A stretch of 47,593 bases of DNA, from positions 1 through 47,593 of the forward strand of contig JABGPZ010000061.1 of the NCBI GenBank assembly GCA_018644725.1, in the 5' to 3' direction. Positions 31,805 to 40,126 of this stretch are shown here, one piece after another (within the stretch, counting starts at the first letter, position 1; each line of letters starts with the position of its first letter). The notes beneath the pieces were generated by a model. That model searched no databases and had not been told where the DNA came from. It saw only the letters and a list, made by a program, of their open reading frames with translations. A program made the translations under genes and the position numbers. The DNA is from Phycisphaerales bacterium. Its GTDB lineage: Bacteria; Planctomycetota; Phycisphaerae; SM23-33.

Positions 31805-33181
31805 ATGAGCAATGACGAGAAACCCATACAAGAATTTACCGATTCCAAACGATCCACATGGATCGCCATCGGGCTACTGAGTGTCCTGATTGGCGTGGCA
31901 GTTTGGCGGATGTTGACACCGGTGCACACCCTGTTTAAGTATGCGCGCGGGGGGATTATGTCCACGCCGCAGTACAACATTCTCGTGACGCTGCCGACCT
32001 CGAGTTCCAAGAAAAAGTGTGCCGAGATCTGCGTCCAGGCCGACCAGGCCGCGCGGTGGGTCGAGCGCGAGATGAACATCTACAATCCCAACAGCCCACT
32101 GTCGAAATTCAATGCTGGCCCGGCAGGGGACTATCCCGTCGATCCGAAATTGTTGCGGGTGCTGCGGGTGAGCCGCGAAGTGCACCTTGCCAGCGGTGGC
32201 GCGTTCGACGTTACGGCCCGGCCTTTGATTCTGTTGTGGAAACAATCTCTGAAGAACATCGACCATCCCGCGCCGGCGTTTTTACTGAAGCTGTTCTATT
32301 CGGGCTATCGTCAGCGCCCGTCGGAGATCAGCGTGTTTGACCGGGTGTGGGGCAATGTCGCGCCACTGGGCGGGCCTCTTGCGCGAGCGGTGGGGGTGCG
32401 CCTTGTGCCGCCGCTGGGTGAGTTTGGCCGCGCGATGCGTATTATAGGCCAGTCGCAGGAAGACCTGTTCCGGCTGATCGATTGGCGTGTTCACCAAGTC
32501 CAGACCGCAGCGTGGCAAACATTGGCGCTGCCGGGGATGGCCGAGCGCAAGCGTGCGCGCGCCCAGAGCCAATGGGACGATTTTGTCTTGCCGGCGGAGG
32601 GGACCGTTGTCCAGAAAAAGCGTGCCAGTGGATGCGTGGACCTCGGCGGCGTGGCCAAGGGCTATGCCATTGATCTTGCGATCGAGTCCCTGATGGCCCA
32701 GGACATGATTGGGGGCATGGTGGACATTGGCGGCGACATCCGCTGCTTTGGCAAACGTCCCGGCGGCAGTGTATGGCGGATGGCCATTGGCGATCCGTAC
32801 AATCCGATGGCTCGATATCTGCAGATCGGCGGCGAAATGGTCGTGATTGGTCTGCGCAACGAGGCGATGTGCACCAGCGGTGATTATGAACGCGGGCGGC
32901 AAGTGTATGGCCGGCGATTTTCGCACATTGTCAACCCCGCGACGCTCGACGCGCACACCAAAGCGCCTTCGGTGACGGTGGTCGCCAAGACGGCGGTGTT
33001 GGCGGATGCGTGGGCGACGGCGCTGAGCGTCCTCGGCCCAGCCGGCCTGGACAAACTCAAGGGCACCGATATTGAAGCGCTGATGCTCATGGGCGACGAT
33101 GAAGAATCGACCGTCTATTATGCGACGGAAAATTTCGAGAAGCGATTCCTCACGGAGATGAAATATCCCAAAGGGAAGTAA
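31805..33181 (+). CDS. apbE: ApbE-like FAD:protein FMN transferase with insertion
   Basis: 458 residues, over 100 more than usual. One N-terminal membrane helix (about 20-40), then the ApbE fold: EMNIYNPNSPLSKFN, GGAFDVTARPLILLW, DLGGVAKGYAIDLAIE (FAD/metal site), GGMVDIGGDIRCFG, SHIVNPATL and a final ADAWATALSVLGP. ApbE attaches FMN to a threonine of target proteins such as Rnf/Nqr subunits. The extra sequence is an insertion of about 110 residues after the LLWKQ motif. ATG 31805 is chosen; GTG 31799, overlapping the upstream stop, is equally possible. Coupled to the radical SAM gene, but no Rnf/Nqr target is in the window. Confidence 0.87.
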   Translation: MSNDEKPIQEFTDSKRSTWIAIGLLSVLIGVAVWRMLTPVHTLFKYARGGIMSTPQYNILVTLPTSSSKKKCAEICVQADQAARWVEREMNIYNPNSPLSKFNAGPAGDYPVDPKLLRVLRVSREVHLASGGAFDVTARPLILLWKQSLKNIDHPAPAFLLKLFYSGYRQRPSEISVFDRVWGNVAPLGGPLARAVGVRLVPPLGEFGRAMRIIGQSQEDLFRLIDWRVHQVQTAAWQTLALPGMAERKRARAQSQWDDFVLPAEGTVVQKKRASGCVDLGGVAKGYAIDLAIESLMAQDMIGGMVDIGGDIRCFGKRPGGSVWRMAIGDPYNPMARYLQIGGEMVVIGLRNEAMCTSGDYERGRQVYGRRFSHIVNPATLDAHTKAPSVTVVAKTAVLADAWATALSVLGPAGLDKLKGTDIEALMLMGDDEESTVYYATENFEKRFLTEMKYPKGK

Positions 33182-33212
33182 AAGAAGTTTCAGCCAACGG
33201 ATAGAATTGTGA

Positions 33213-33977
33213 CTATTCGATGACGATCTCACCCACGGCGACATCTCGGCTGAGGACGTGGAGCGGCAGATCGTCGCCGACAATCTCGCGGGATGTTTTT
33301 CGAGCGAGGTCGGGAGTATTGTTTTGCCCGGAGAGGTGCCCGAGTGCTGCCCACTGCAATTTTCGGCCATGGTCGCGGAGCAGCTCGCCGCATTCGGCGT
33401 TGGAAATGTGGCCGGCGGGGCTCGTGATGCGCTGCTTGAGATAGTACGGATAGGGCCCGCGCGAGAGCATGCCCGGGTCGTAGTTGCTTTCGAGGACGAC
33501 CGCGTCGAGGGTGGCGATGGCGTCGCCTAGGCCGTCGAAACAGGTCCCCAGGTCGGTGAGAATTCCCAGGCGCTTGCCGTGGGAGGCGATGATGAACCCG
33601 CAGCCGTCGGCGGCGTCGTGGGGCGTGGCGATGGGTTCGATTTCGAACTCGCCAATGCGGAAGCTGCGCGTGGTGCGGAATGCGTGGTGCGTTTCGACCT
33701 TGCCGATGCGCGGGGCGATGGTCTCGAAGGTCGCGGGGGACGCCCAGATGTCCATGCCGAATTTGCGCTGGACAATTCCTGCGCTGCGGCTGTGGTCGGC
33801 GTGGTCGTGGGTGAGGATCACGCCCGAGGCGTCGCGGATATCGCGGCCAAACTCTCCCAGGCGAAGCTGGGCCTGTTTGCCGGAAATTCCCGCGTCGATC
33901 AGAATCGACGTTTCGCGCCCCTCGAGGTAGAGGCAATTGCCGTTCGAGCCGGATTGGAGAGAAATCAGTCGCATCAT
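33213..33977 (-). CDS. Metallo-beta-lactamase-fold hydrolase (YycJ/WalJ-like)
   Basis: 254 residues. MBL fold with metal motif THDHADHS (HxHxDH), SLQSGSNGNCLYLE at the N-terminus, PHDAADGCGFII, GILTDLGTCFDGL, LESNYDPGML and ALGHLSGQNNTP; these are diagnostic of the YycJ/WalJ group (exonuclease-like MBL proteins). It probably acts on nucleic acid in the cytoplasm. Two consecutive ATGs (33977 and 33974) follow a TATAGT -10 by 4 and 7 nt with no ribosome site, so a leaderless mRNA is likely and the second ATG is the better start. Convergent with apbE across 31 nt with no terminator. Confidence 0.9.
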   Translation of the reverse strand: MMRLISLQSGSNGNCLYLEGRETSILIDAGISGKQAQLRLGEFGRDIRDASGVILTHDHADHSRSAGIVQRKFGMDIWASPATFETIAPRIGKVETHHAFRTTRSFRIGEFEIEPIATPHDAADGCGFIIASHGKRLGILTDLGTCFDGLGDAIATLDAVVLESNYDPGMLSRGPYPYYLKQRITSPAGHISNAECGELLRDHGRKLQWAALGHLSGQNNTPDLARKTSREIVGDDLPLHVLSRDVAVGEIVIE

Positions 33978-33981
33978 GCCC

Positions 33982-34010
33982 ACTATAGGCATTTCGGGCG
34001 AGGGATGCAA
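33982..34010 (-). promoter_or_regulatory. Leaderless promoter of the metallo-hydrolase gene
   Basis: Minus strand: TTGCAT (34010-34005), 17-bp spacer, TATAGT (33987-33982), then GGGC and the tandem ATGs. Confidence 0.72.
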
Positions 34011-34067
34011 ATCGGCGTATGAGCCCATATGGAACACGGAATGAATTGTTCATTGGACGATTTGTTC

Positions 34068-34096
34068 TTGCGATGGGGCGATGGATTGGGTACGAT
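34068..34096 (+). promoter_or_regulatory. Promoter of the sodium:solute symporter gene
   Basis: TTGCGA (34068-34073), 17-bp spacer, TACGAT (34091-34096); leader of ~65 nt with CAAGGAGA. Confidence 0.55.
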
Positions 34097-34167
34097 CTTC
34101 CAAATAGGAATTTTCCCTGATTCCAAACTGAAATTCACACCAACTTTCTATCTCAAGGAGACAGCAC

Positions 34168-36135
34168 ATGGTGAACCTTTTAGCATCGGCAGCTGAAGCT
34201 GCGAAACCCACCGTAGATGCGGTATCTAAAGCTGTAACGACGGGTTCGATTCTCGATCCCATCGACTGGGTCGTCATCGGGATCTTTTTTACGATTGTGC
34301 TTGGGATTGGCATTGTTGCCAGCCGCACAGCCGGGAAAAACACATCCGAATTCTTCCTCGGTGGCCGCGGCATGCCGTGGTGGCTGTTGGGCGTGTCGAT
34401 GGTGGCATGTACCTTCAGCTGTGACACCCCGAACCTCGTGACCGACTTGGTCCGTAAAGAGGGTGTGGCGGGCAACTGGAAGTGGTGGGCGTTCCTGATT
34501 ACCGGGATGGTCACCGTGTTCATCTATGCCCAGCTGTGGCGACGCAGTAAGGTGATGACCGACCTGGAATTCTACGAATTGCGCTACAGCGGCAAACCCG
34601 CCGCGTTCCTGCGCGGGTTCCGCAGTCTGTATCTCGGCGTGCTGTTCAACTGCCTGATCATGGGGTCTGTGACCCTCGCAGCGATCAAGATCGGTGGTGT
34701 GATGCTCGGGATTCCCCCGTTTGAAACGGTGCTGTACGCCTCGATTTTCGTTGTGATTTACGCGACGCTTGGCGGGATCAAGGGCGTGATCTGGGCGGAT
34801 TTCTTCCAATACTCCATCGCGATGGGTGGCGCGGTCTACGCGGCGTATGTCGCTTGTAGCCAGCCCGAAGTCGGTGGCCTCAGTGGGTTGTTCTCAAATC
34901 CTGCAGTGGCGGACAAGTTGGCGATTTTTCCAGACTTCCAAGACCCCAACAGCTGGATTCCGCTCTTGCTGATTCCCGTTGCGGTCCAGTGGTGGGCAGC
35001 GTGGTATCCCGGTGCCGAGCCCGGTGGCGGTGGCTATGTCGCTCAGCGCATGCTTGCGGCGAAGGACGAAAAGAACGCCATCGGCGCGACGTTGTTCTTC
35101 AACTTCATGCACTACGCCATGCGCCCCTGGCCGTGGATCATCGTGGCACTCGCCTCCTTGGTGGTGTACCCCGATATCGCGTCAATGAAAGAAGCATTCC
35201 CCGGCGTGGACCCCACATATGTCCAAGATGACATTGCCTATCCGGCCATGCTCTCCAAGCTCAGTCCGGGCTTTTTGGGGCTGGTGGTTGCCTCGCTGAT
35301 CGCCGCGTACATGTCGACGATCGGTACACACCTCAACTGGGGTAGCAGCTACGCCGTGAACGACTTCTACAAGCGTTTTGTCAAGCCCAAAGCGAGCGAG
35401 AAAGAGCTCGTTCGCGTTGGCCGAATCTGCACGGTGTTGTTGATGCTGATCTCGGGCACCTTGGCGTTGACCATCCTGCAAAATGCGAAACAGGCCTTTG
35501 ACATGCTGATCTTGGCCGGGGCAGGGAGTGGGGCAATCTACCTGCTGCGCTGGTTCTGGTGGCGCATTAATGCCTGGAGTGAAATCATCGCCATGTTCGT
35601 GACCACCATCGCTGCGGTGATGTTCAGCTTTGTGATTGAAGACAAAGCTCTCGATTGGAAAGTGAGCGAGACCTTCACTCTGGTTGGCGGAAGCATGAAG
35701 TTCCTTTTGACCGTTGGCATTACGACGGTAACTTGGATTGTCACGACACTCGTGACCAAGCCGGAAAGCACGGAAACCCTCCGCCGGTTCTACAAGTTCT
35801 GCCACCCCGGCGGACCTGGCTGGCGCAAGGTTGTTAAAGACGCCCGCGCCGAAGGCATCGAAATCGATGTCAAGGACTACGCTGGCAGCGCCTGGAAAAT
35901 GCCGATTCAAATGCTCTGCATCTTCTTTGGTGCGGTGGCGATCTACTGCTCGCTGTTCAGCGTTGGTTGCTTCGTCTACAGCTCCCGCAAGCTTGTGTTG
36001 GCTGGCGGGCTGGGCTATTCGGGCTGGGGTTACATCCTCGGCGGAATTGCCTTGGTGAGCGTATTTATCCTCTTCAAGTGCTTCGGCAAACTCGGTGCCG
36101 AATCCAACAAGGAAGAAGACGCCGCCCGCGAATAG
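34168..36135 (+). CDS. Sodium:solute symporter family protein
   Basis: 655 residues with about 14 membrane helices. SSS-family features: FFLGGRGMPWWLLGVSMVAC, DLEFYELRYSGKPAAFLRGF, YATLGGIKGVIWADFFQY (family signature region), GLVVASLIAAYMSTIGTHLNWGSSY (helix 8 with Ser/Thr Na+-site residues). A large cytoplasmic domain and two extra helices at the C-terminus resemble the long members found in Lentisphaerae and Planctomycetes. It imports a sugar, sugar acid or similar solute with Na+. CAAGGAGA precedes the ATG and a UUCG-capped terminator follows, so it is a single-gene unit. Confidence 0.93.
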   Translation: MVNLLASAAEAAKPTVDAVSKAVTTGSILDPIDWVVIGIFFTIVLGIGIVASRTAGKNTSEFFLGGRGMPWWLLGVSMVACTFSCDTPNLVTDLVRKEGVAGNWKWWAFLITGMVTVFIYAQLWRRSKVMTDLEFYELRYSGKPAAFLRGFRSLYLGVLFNCLIMGSVTLAAIKIGGVMLGIPPFETVLYASIFVVIYATLGGIKGVIWADFFQYSIAMGGAVYAAYVACSQPEVGGLSGLFSNPAVADKLAIFPDFQDPNSWIPLLLIPVAVQWWAAWYPGAEPGGGGYVAQRMLAAKDEKNAIGATLFFNFMHYAMRPWPWIIVALASLVVYPDIASMKEAFPGVDPTYVQDDIAYPAMLSKLSPGFLGLVVASLIAAYMSTIGTHLNWGSSYAVNDFYKRFVKPKASEKELVRVGRICTVLLMLISGTLALTILQNAKQAFDMLILAGAGSGAIYLLRWFWWRINAWSEIIAMFVTTIAAVMFSFVIEDKALDWKVSETFTLVGGSMKFLLTVGITTVTWIVTTLVTKPESTETLRRFYKFCHPGGPGWRKVVKDARAEGIEIDVKDYAGSAWKMPIQMLCIFFGAVAIYCSLFSVGCFVYSSRKLVLAGGLGYSGWGYILGGIALVSVFILFKCFGKLGAESNKEEDAARE

Positions 36136-36159
36136 TCGTAGGCTCAAATGCCAATTCAA

Positions 36160-36189
36160 AACACCTCGCTTCGGCGGGGTGTTTTTTTT
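36160..36189 (+). terminator. Terminator of the symporter gene
   Basis: AACACCTCGC / GCGGGGTGTT stem around a TTCG-type loop, then eight T. Confidence 0.94.
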
Positions 36190-36275
36190 ATTTTCGACGA
36201 AACGGAGAACGCGGTTTGGGGGTTCTATAATGAATTGAAACTAAAAGAACCCTCTTTTCTCCCAAGGAGACACTC

Positions 36276-37331
36276 ATGAAACGATTCCTTACACTTCTCG
36301 CCCTGTTGTTGACGTCGAGCTCGCTGATGGCGGCCGGCGAGATTCCAGGATTCCACACCGATCTCGAGTCGGCGCTGAAAGAAGCGCGCAAGCTCAATAA
36401 GCCCCTCTACATTCACTTTACGACGGACTGGTGTGGCTGGTGCCGCCGGATTGAGGACGACATCTACAAGAAAGCTGAAGGCAAGGCGACGCTCAAGCCG
36501 TTCGTTGCAGTGAGCTTGAACTGCACCACCGGCAAGCCCAATGCGGCGGCCTATGACGCGATGCGGAAAAACTTGGGCCTGAACGGGTATCCCGCGTTGG
36601 CGATGATCCTGCCCGAAGGCGGCCTTCTGCATAAATTTGGCGGCTACCTGAAAATGACCCCCTTCAAGGCGGAACTCGCCAAGGCGCTGGCAAACAAGCC
36701 GGCTGTCCTCGCATCGGATGCCTACAAGGCCAAGCTTGCCGTGCGCAAAAAGGCCGATGCCGAATTTGCCGCCTATGCCGCCAAGGCCGACAAGACCTCC
36801 GGGGCCTACCTCAACAAAGCGATGCATTACTATCTCGGCATGCAATATCCCACCGATGCGACCCGAGCGGCCAAGACCCTCGCCAAGGTCGACCCCAAGT
36901 GCAAAGTGGGGACGCCGAAGGATGTTGCTCTGCGGGCGAACCTGATTTATCAGGCCGCAAAAATTCCCGAAGAAAAAACAGCGGCGTTTGCCCTTCTCAA
37001 AAAGGCCGATAAAGATGGCGCCTTTGGTTATCTTGCTCCCGCATGGATGGCCAAGGCCGACGCAATGTTGCACGCGGGATATGACAAGAAAACCAACGCC
37101 GTTGCCCCAGACAAAGCCAAGGCCGCGTTGGTGGAAATCAACGGGATCCTGAAACTCAAGACGGTTCCCAACGCGTATATGATGCAAAGCATGAAGCATT
37201 ACGCAGCGACTCAGGCCAAGGATGTCCCCGCGCAGATCGAAGCACTCAAGGCCATCAAGGTCCTGCATCCGCCCGCGGCGGAGAAGATCGATCAGATGCT
37301 CAAGGAACTCCAGCCCAAGCCCGCCAAATAG
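36276..37331 (+). CDS. Secreted thioredoxin-fold protein
   Basis: 351 residues. Signal peptide ending near LMAAG, thioredoxin-like domain (about 25-140) with active site Cys53-Gly-Trp-Cys56 in TDWCGWCRRIE, and cis-proline region GYPALAMI. The remaining ~210 residues are helical and rich in Ala/Lys (AYLNKAMHYYLGMQ, LPAWMAKADAMLHAG-like repeats), resembling a TPR-like array. It is probably a periplasmic thiol-disulfide oxidoreductase. CAAGGAGA stands 7 nt before the ATG and a TATAAT -10 box lies at 36226-36231. A terminator follows directly. No cytochrome c maturation genes lie nearby, so its partner is unknown. Confidence 0.9.
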   Translation: MKRFLTLLALLLTSSSLMAAGEIPGFHTDLESALKEARKLNKPLYIHFTTDWCGWCRRIEDDIYKKAEGKATLKPFVAVSLNCTTGKPNAAAYDAMRKNLGLNGYPALAMILPEGGLLHKFGGYLKMTPFKAELAKALANKPAVLASDAYKAKLAVRKKADAEFAAYAAKADKTSGAYLNKAMHYYLGMQYPTDATRAAKTLAKVDPKCKVGTPKDVALRANLIYQAAKIPEEKTAAFALLKKADKDGAFGYLAPAWMAKADAMLHAGYDKKTNAVAPDKAKAALVEINGILKLKTVPNAYMMQSMKHYAATQAKDVPAQIEALKAIKVLHPPAAEKIDQMLKELQPKPAK

Positions 37332-37353
37332 CCGACCCACAACTCATCCATTG

Positions 37354-37381
37354 CACCCACGTTCTGCGTGGGTGTTTTTTT
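37354..37381 (+). terminator. Terminator of the thioredoxin-like gene
   Basis: CACCCACG / CGTGGGTG perfect stem, loop TTCTG, seven T. Confidence 0.95.
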
Positions 37382-37490
37382 ATGGTGTCAGCAATTCTCT
37401 GATCGTTCAAAAAATAGTCTGGCAAAACCGTGTGCAAAAAGAGACAATATCTATTCAAAGTAGCGTCAAGCTCGCAGAAGGAGAATCTCG

Positions 37491-37571
37491 ATGCGCAGGA
37501 TCTGGAACCCCATTTTGCTCGGTCTGACATGGTCGCCGGGGAAATCCTTGACCATTCACTGTGGAGCGTAG
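37491..37571 (+). CDS. Possible 26-residue leader peptide before the PilM-like gene
   Basis: The best ribosome site of this locus, AGAAGGAG, is followed after ~7 nt by ATG 37491, which opens a 26-codon frame (MRRIWNPILLGL...) ending in TAG at 37569-37571. The GTG start of the PilM-like gene follows 2 nt later in another frame. The short frame may therefore be translated and couple ribosomes into the next gene. Alternatively it is the true start of the gene broken by a frameshift or sequencing error, but its residues do not resemble a PilM N-terminus strongly. Confidence 0.45.
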   Translation: MRRIWNPILLGLTWSPGKSLTIHCGA

Positions 37572-37573
37572 CC

Positions 37574-39085
37574 GTGTTGAAACGAAAGCATAAGCCAACG
37601 TCGCCGCCCGGGCGATTTGTGACGCTCCTGAATTTTTCTGGTGGCGGCGTTCTTGCCGAAGCAACCGCCAGCCGGTCGGGCGTGCAGTGTGCTCTGCACG
37701 AACTTGGCGAGGGCGGAAGCTCGGACGCTCCGCTGGCGGAACTGGCCTCGACGGTGGTTTCGGCATTGCGGTCCCATCGGGTTCGCAGCCGCGAATTTCT
37801 GTTGGCGATCCCGCGCAGCCAGGCCGTGATCAAGCCGTTGCAGTTGCCGCCCAATACGGCCGAGGACGAAATCGCCGCCATGGTCCAGTTCCAGCTTCAG
37901 GGCGAAATTCCGTTCCCGCCGGAAGAAACCGTGCTGGACTTTGCCGTTCTGCGGCGCGACAGTGAAGGCGTGGGAGTGTTGGCGGCGGCGGTGCAAACCT
38001 CGACCATCGAACAGCACGTCGCCCTCGCCCAGCAGGCGGGCTTGGTGTGCAATCGTCTGACGTTGTTCCCATCGGCCATCCAGCATGGCCTGTGTTCGCG
38101 GGAAACCTGCGAGGACAAAACGATCGCCATGGTCACGCGCTTGCCGGGGGAAATGGAGATTGACGTGATCTCCCGCGGCGCGATTCAATTTAGCCGCTCG
38201 GTCACCGCGACCGACTCGCCCGAGGCGCTGTCGAAGGAATTGCTGCGCAGTTTGCGCGGGTATGCCGCCCAGAATCCGAATGATGAACTGAGCGAAATTG
38301 TGCTCGTGGGCGAAGGCGTTGCCGCGATGGCCGAGGCCGCCGGCGAGGCGTTTTCCTGTCCGGTTCGCGTCGAGGGCGAAACTCTCGATGATGCGATGGA
38401 GCTGTTGTGCTGCGGGCTGTCGGCCGAAGCTGGCGCCAAGCCGATGGAGGCGTTCAATTTCCTGCATCCCAAAAAACCGGTCATCAAACGCGACCCCAAA
38501 AAAATCCAGGCCACGCAACTTGTCGCAGCGGTGGTCTTGTTCCTCTTCGGCGGCATCTGGACTTCCGAACAATATCTCAACGGCCTCGAACAGAAGCGCG
38601 ATGATTTGTTGGCGGACTATAGCACCGTGCGAAAAGACGAAAAACTTGCACTCCGCCTGAAAAAGCAGGTCACGGCGGTAAAGAATTGGAAGTCCGAGGA
38701 GGTCGATTTTCTCGGCCATTGGGCCAACCTCAGCGCGTTGTTGCCGCCTGCTGCCGATGCGTACATCTCCAGCTCTCTGCCGGGCAAGAGGACGAGCAAG
38801 GGGATGTCGTTCACCATCATGCTCCGCAAAAAAGTGGACGATGCCAAGGAGATCGTCGATGCCCTTCAGGCGGGCGGCTATCAGCCGATGGTCGACAAAG
38901 GCTCCTACGATCCGCGCAATCAATTTGGATATCCCCAGAAGAAGGAAATTCTTTTGGACCTGAAACGTGGTCCCGTCAAACAGGTCATCACCAAGGGCAA
39001 TTTGGCCCGCCCGGTGGACGATGACCCGACGCGCTCGATGCTCAAACGTTCGTCTTCCCGCTATTCCCGGGGAGGTGGCCGATGA
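37574..39085 (+). CDS. PilM-PilN-like fusion (GspL-like) assembly protein
   Basis: 503 residues. The N-terminal ~330 residues have the actin-like PilM/GspL fold: VTLLNFSGGGVLAEATA, LLAIPRSQAVIKPLQLPP, EIAAMVQFQLQGEIPFPPEE (highly typical), then SRSVTATDSPEALSKELLRSL. One membrane helix (about 363-382) follows and a coiled coil plus periplasmic ferredoxin-like domain of the PilN type. This joins PilM and PilN in one chain, as in GspL. It would form the inner-membrane alignment platform of a type IV pilus or type II secretion machine. The start is uncertain: GTG 37574 follows a GGAG; ATG 37529 is in frame but has no ribosome site. Overlaps the next gene (ATGA). Confidence 0.82.
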   Translation: MLKRKHKPTSPPGRFVTLLNFSGGGVLAEATASRSGVQCALHELGEGGSSDAPLAELASTVVSALRSHRVRSREFLLAIPRSQAVIKPLQLPPNTAEDEIAAMVQFQLQGEIPFPPEETVLDFAVLRRDSEGVGVLAAAVQTSTIEQHVALAQQAGLVCNRLTLFPSAIQHGLCSRETCEDKTIAMVTRLPGEMEIDVISRGAIQFSRSVTATDSPEALSKELLRSLRGYAAQNPNDELSEIVLVGEGVAAMAEAAGEAFSCPVRVEGETLDDAMELLCCGLSAEAGAKPMEAFNFLHPKKPVIKRDPKKIQATQLVAAVVLFLFGGIWTSEQYLNGLEQKRDDLLADYSTVRKDEKLALRLKKQVTAVKNWKSEEVDFLGHWANLSALLPPAADAYISSSLPGKRTSKGMSFTIMLRKKVDDAKEIVDALQAGGYQPMVDKGSYDPRNQFGYPQKKEILLDLKRGPVKQVITKGNLARPVDDDPTRSMLKRSSSRYSRGGGR

Positions 39086-40086
39086 AGCTCAAAACCAACA
39101 ATCACGTCGTGATCGCACTGTCCACGTTGGCATTTTTGGCCGTGATCTATTTCTTCGTGGACGTGACCGTTCTGGCACCTGCCCGCGAGATTCAGGAAGA
39201 GTGTGACGCCAAGGAAAAAGCCATCCACAACGCAAACTATGAAGCCAGCCGACTGGATTCGTACAAGAAGATGCTCAAGGACTATGCCACGGTTTCCTTT
39301 GGCCGCGATGCCTCGCAGCGAGCGAATATGATTTCCGAGCGGATCGCGGACATGATCGAAGCCAGCGGGATGCGCAAAACGGCCGACAAGCGCGAAAATG
39401 ATGCCAAGGTGAAAGATGTGGGTGTGGAAGTCTGCCGGAGTTATTCGCTGGTGGGCAAGATGCAGCAGTGCGCGGACATGTTGCTACTGCTCCGTCAGGA
39501 TCCCTATCTTCATAAAGTGGACGGTATCAGTGTCTCGCGTTCGGATGATGGACTCTCGGTCAAGCTAGAGTTCCGCTATCGCACGCTGGTGCTCAAAGAC
39601 CCCACGGGCTTCAAACTCGGGATCAAGGATGTCGCCGAGTTGCGGCCAATCGCGACGCTGAAAAAGAACCCGTTGCGGGTCCAATACGAGGGCATCGCCA
39701 AGCGGAATCTGTTCCGCCCATACCTCAAAACTCTGCCCAAACCCATCCCTCCGAAATCCACAAAGCCCGAAAAGCCGAAAGTCGTGGACATCCCCAAGCC
39801 GACCTTTGATTATGCGCGTTACCGCATCAGTGAGCTATCAAAATTTGGCACGGTCCAGGTGATCGTTCTTGAAGACCTCATCGAAGGTGGCCGCGCTGAA
39901 CATGAGCTTGGCACCACCGTTGGCAAGGCGACCCTGGTCAAGGTTGAGTACGCCGAACGCGCCGATTCGGAGAACCCGAAATTCAAAATCTACTCGCGGC
40001 TGGTGTTACGATTTGGCAAGGAATTGTGGTCGGTGGACCTTGGCAAGACCCTCGATAAGCGGGTGCACTGGGCAAAGGACAAGTGA
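39082..40086 (+). CDS. PilO-PilP-like assembly protein
   Basis: 334 residues. N-terminal membrane helix (about 8-30), coiled coil (35-75), a PilO/GspM-like ferredoxin-fold segment (about 100-175), then a linker and a C-terminal part. That part contains GIAKRNLFRPYL, the PilP/GspC-like hydrophobic-then-beta motif, a Pro/Lys linker, and a small beta domain (about 245-330). It is translationally coupled to the PilM-PilN-like gene by ATGA overlap. Together they would give the M-N-O-P alignment subcomplex as two chains. Homology of the C-terminal part to PilP is tentative. Confidence 0.72.
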   Translation: MKLKTNNHVVIALSTLAFLAVIYFFVDVTVLAPAREIQEECDAKEKAIHNANYEASRLDSYKKMLKDYATVSFGRDASQRANMISERIADMIEASGMRKTADKRENDAKVKDVGVEVCRSYSLVGKMQQCADMLLLLRQDPYLHKVDGISVSRSDDGLSVKLEFRYRTLVLKDPTGFKLGIKDVAELRPIATLKKNPLRVQYEGIAKRNLFRPYLKTLPKPIPPKSTKPEKPKVVDIPKPTFDYARYRISELSKFGTVQVIVLEDLIEGGRAEHELGTTVGKATLVKVEYAERADSENPKFKIYSRLVLRFGKELWSVDLGKTLDKRVHWAKDK

Positions 40087-40092
40087 TCACTC

Positions 40093-40121
40093 TTGACATC
40101 GCCGTCTCCGGCGGCGACAAT
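40093..40121 (+). promoter_or_regulatory. Leaderless promoter of phoH
   Basis: Consensus TTGACA (40093-40098), 17-bp spacer, GACAAT (40116-40121), 5 nt, ATG at 40127. No ribosome site. Confidence 0.75.
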
Positions 40122-40126
40122 AGGGC

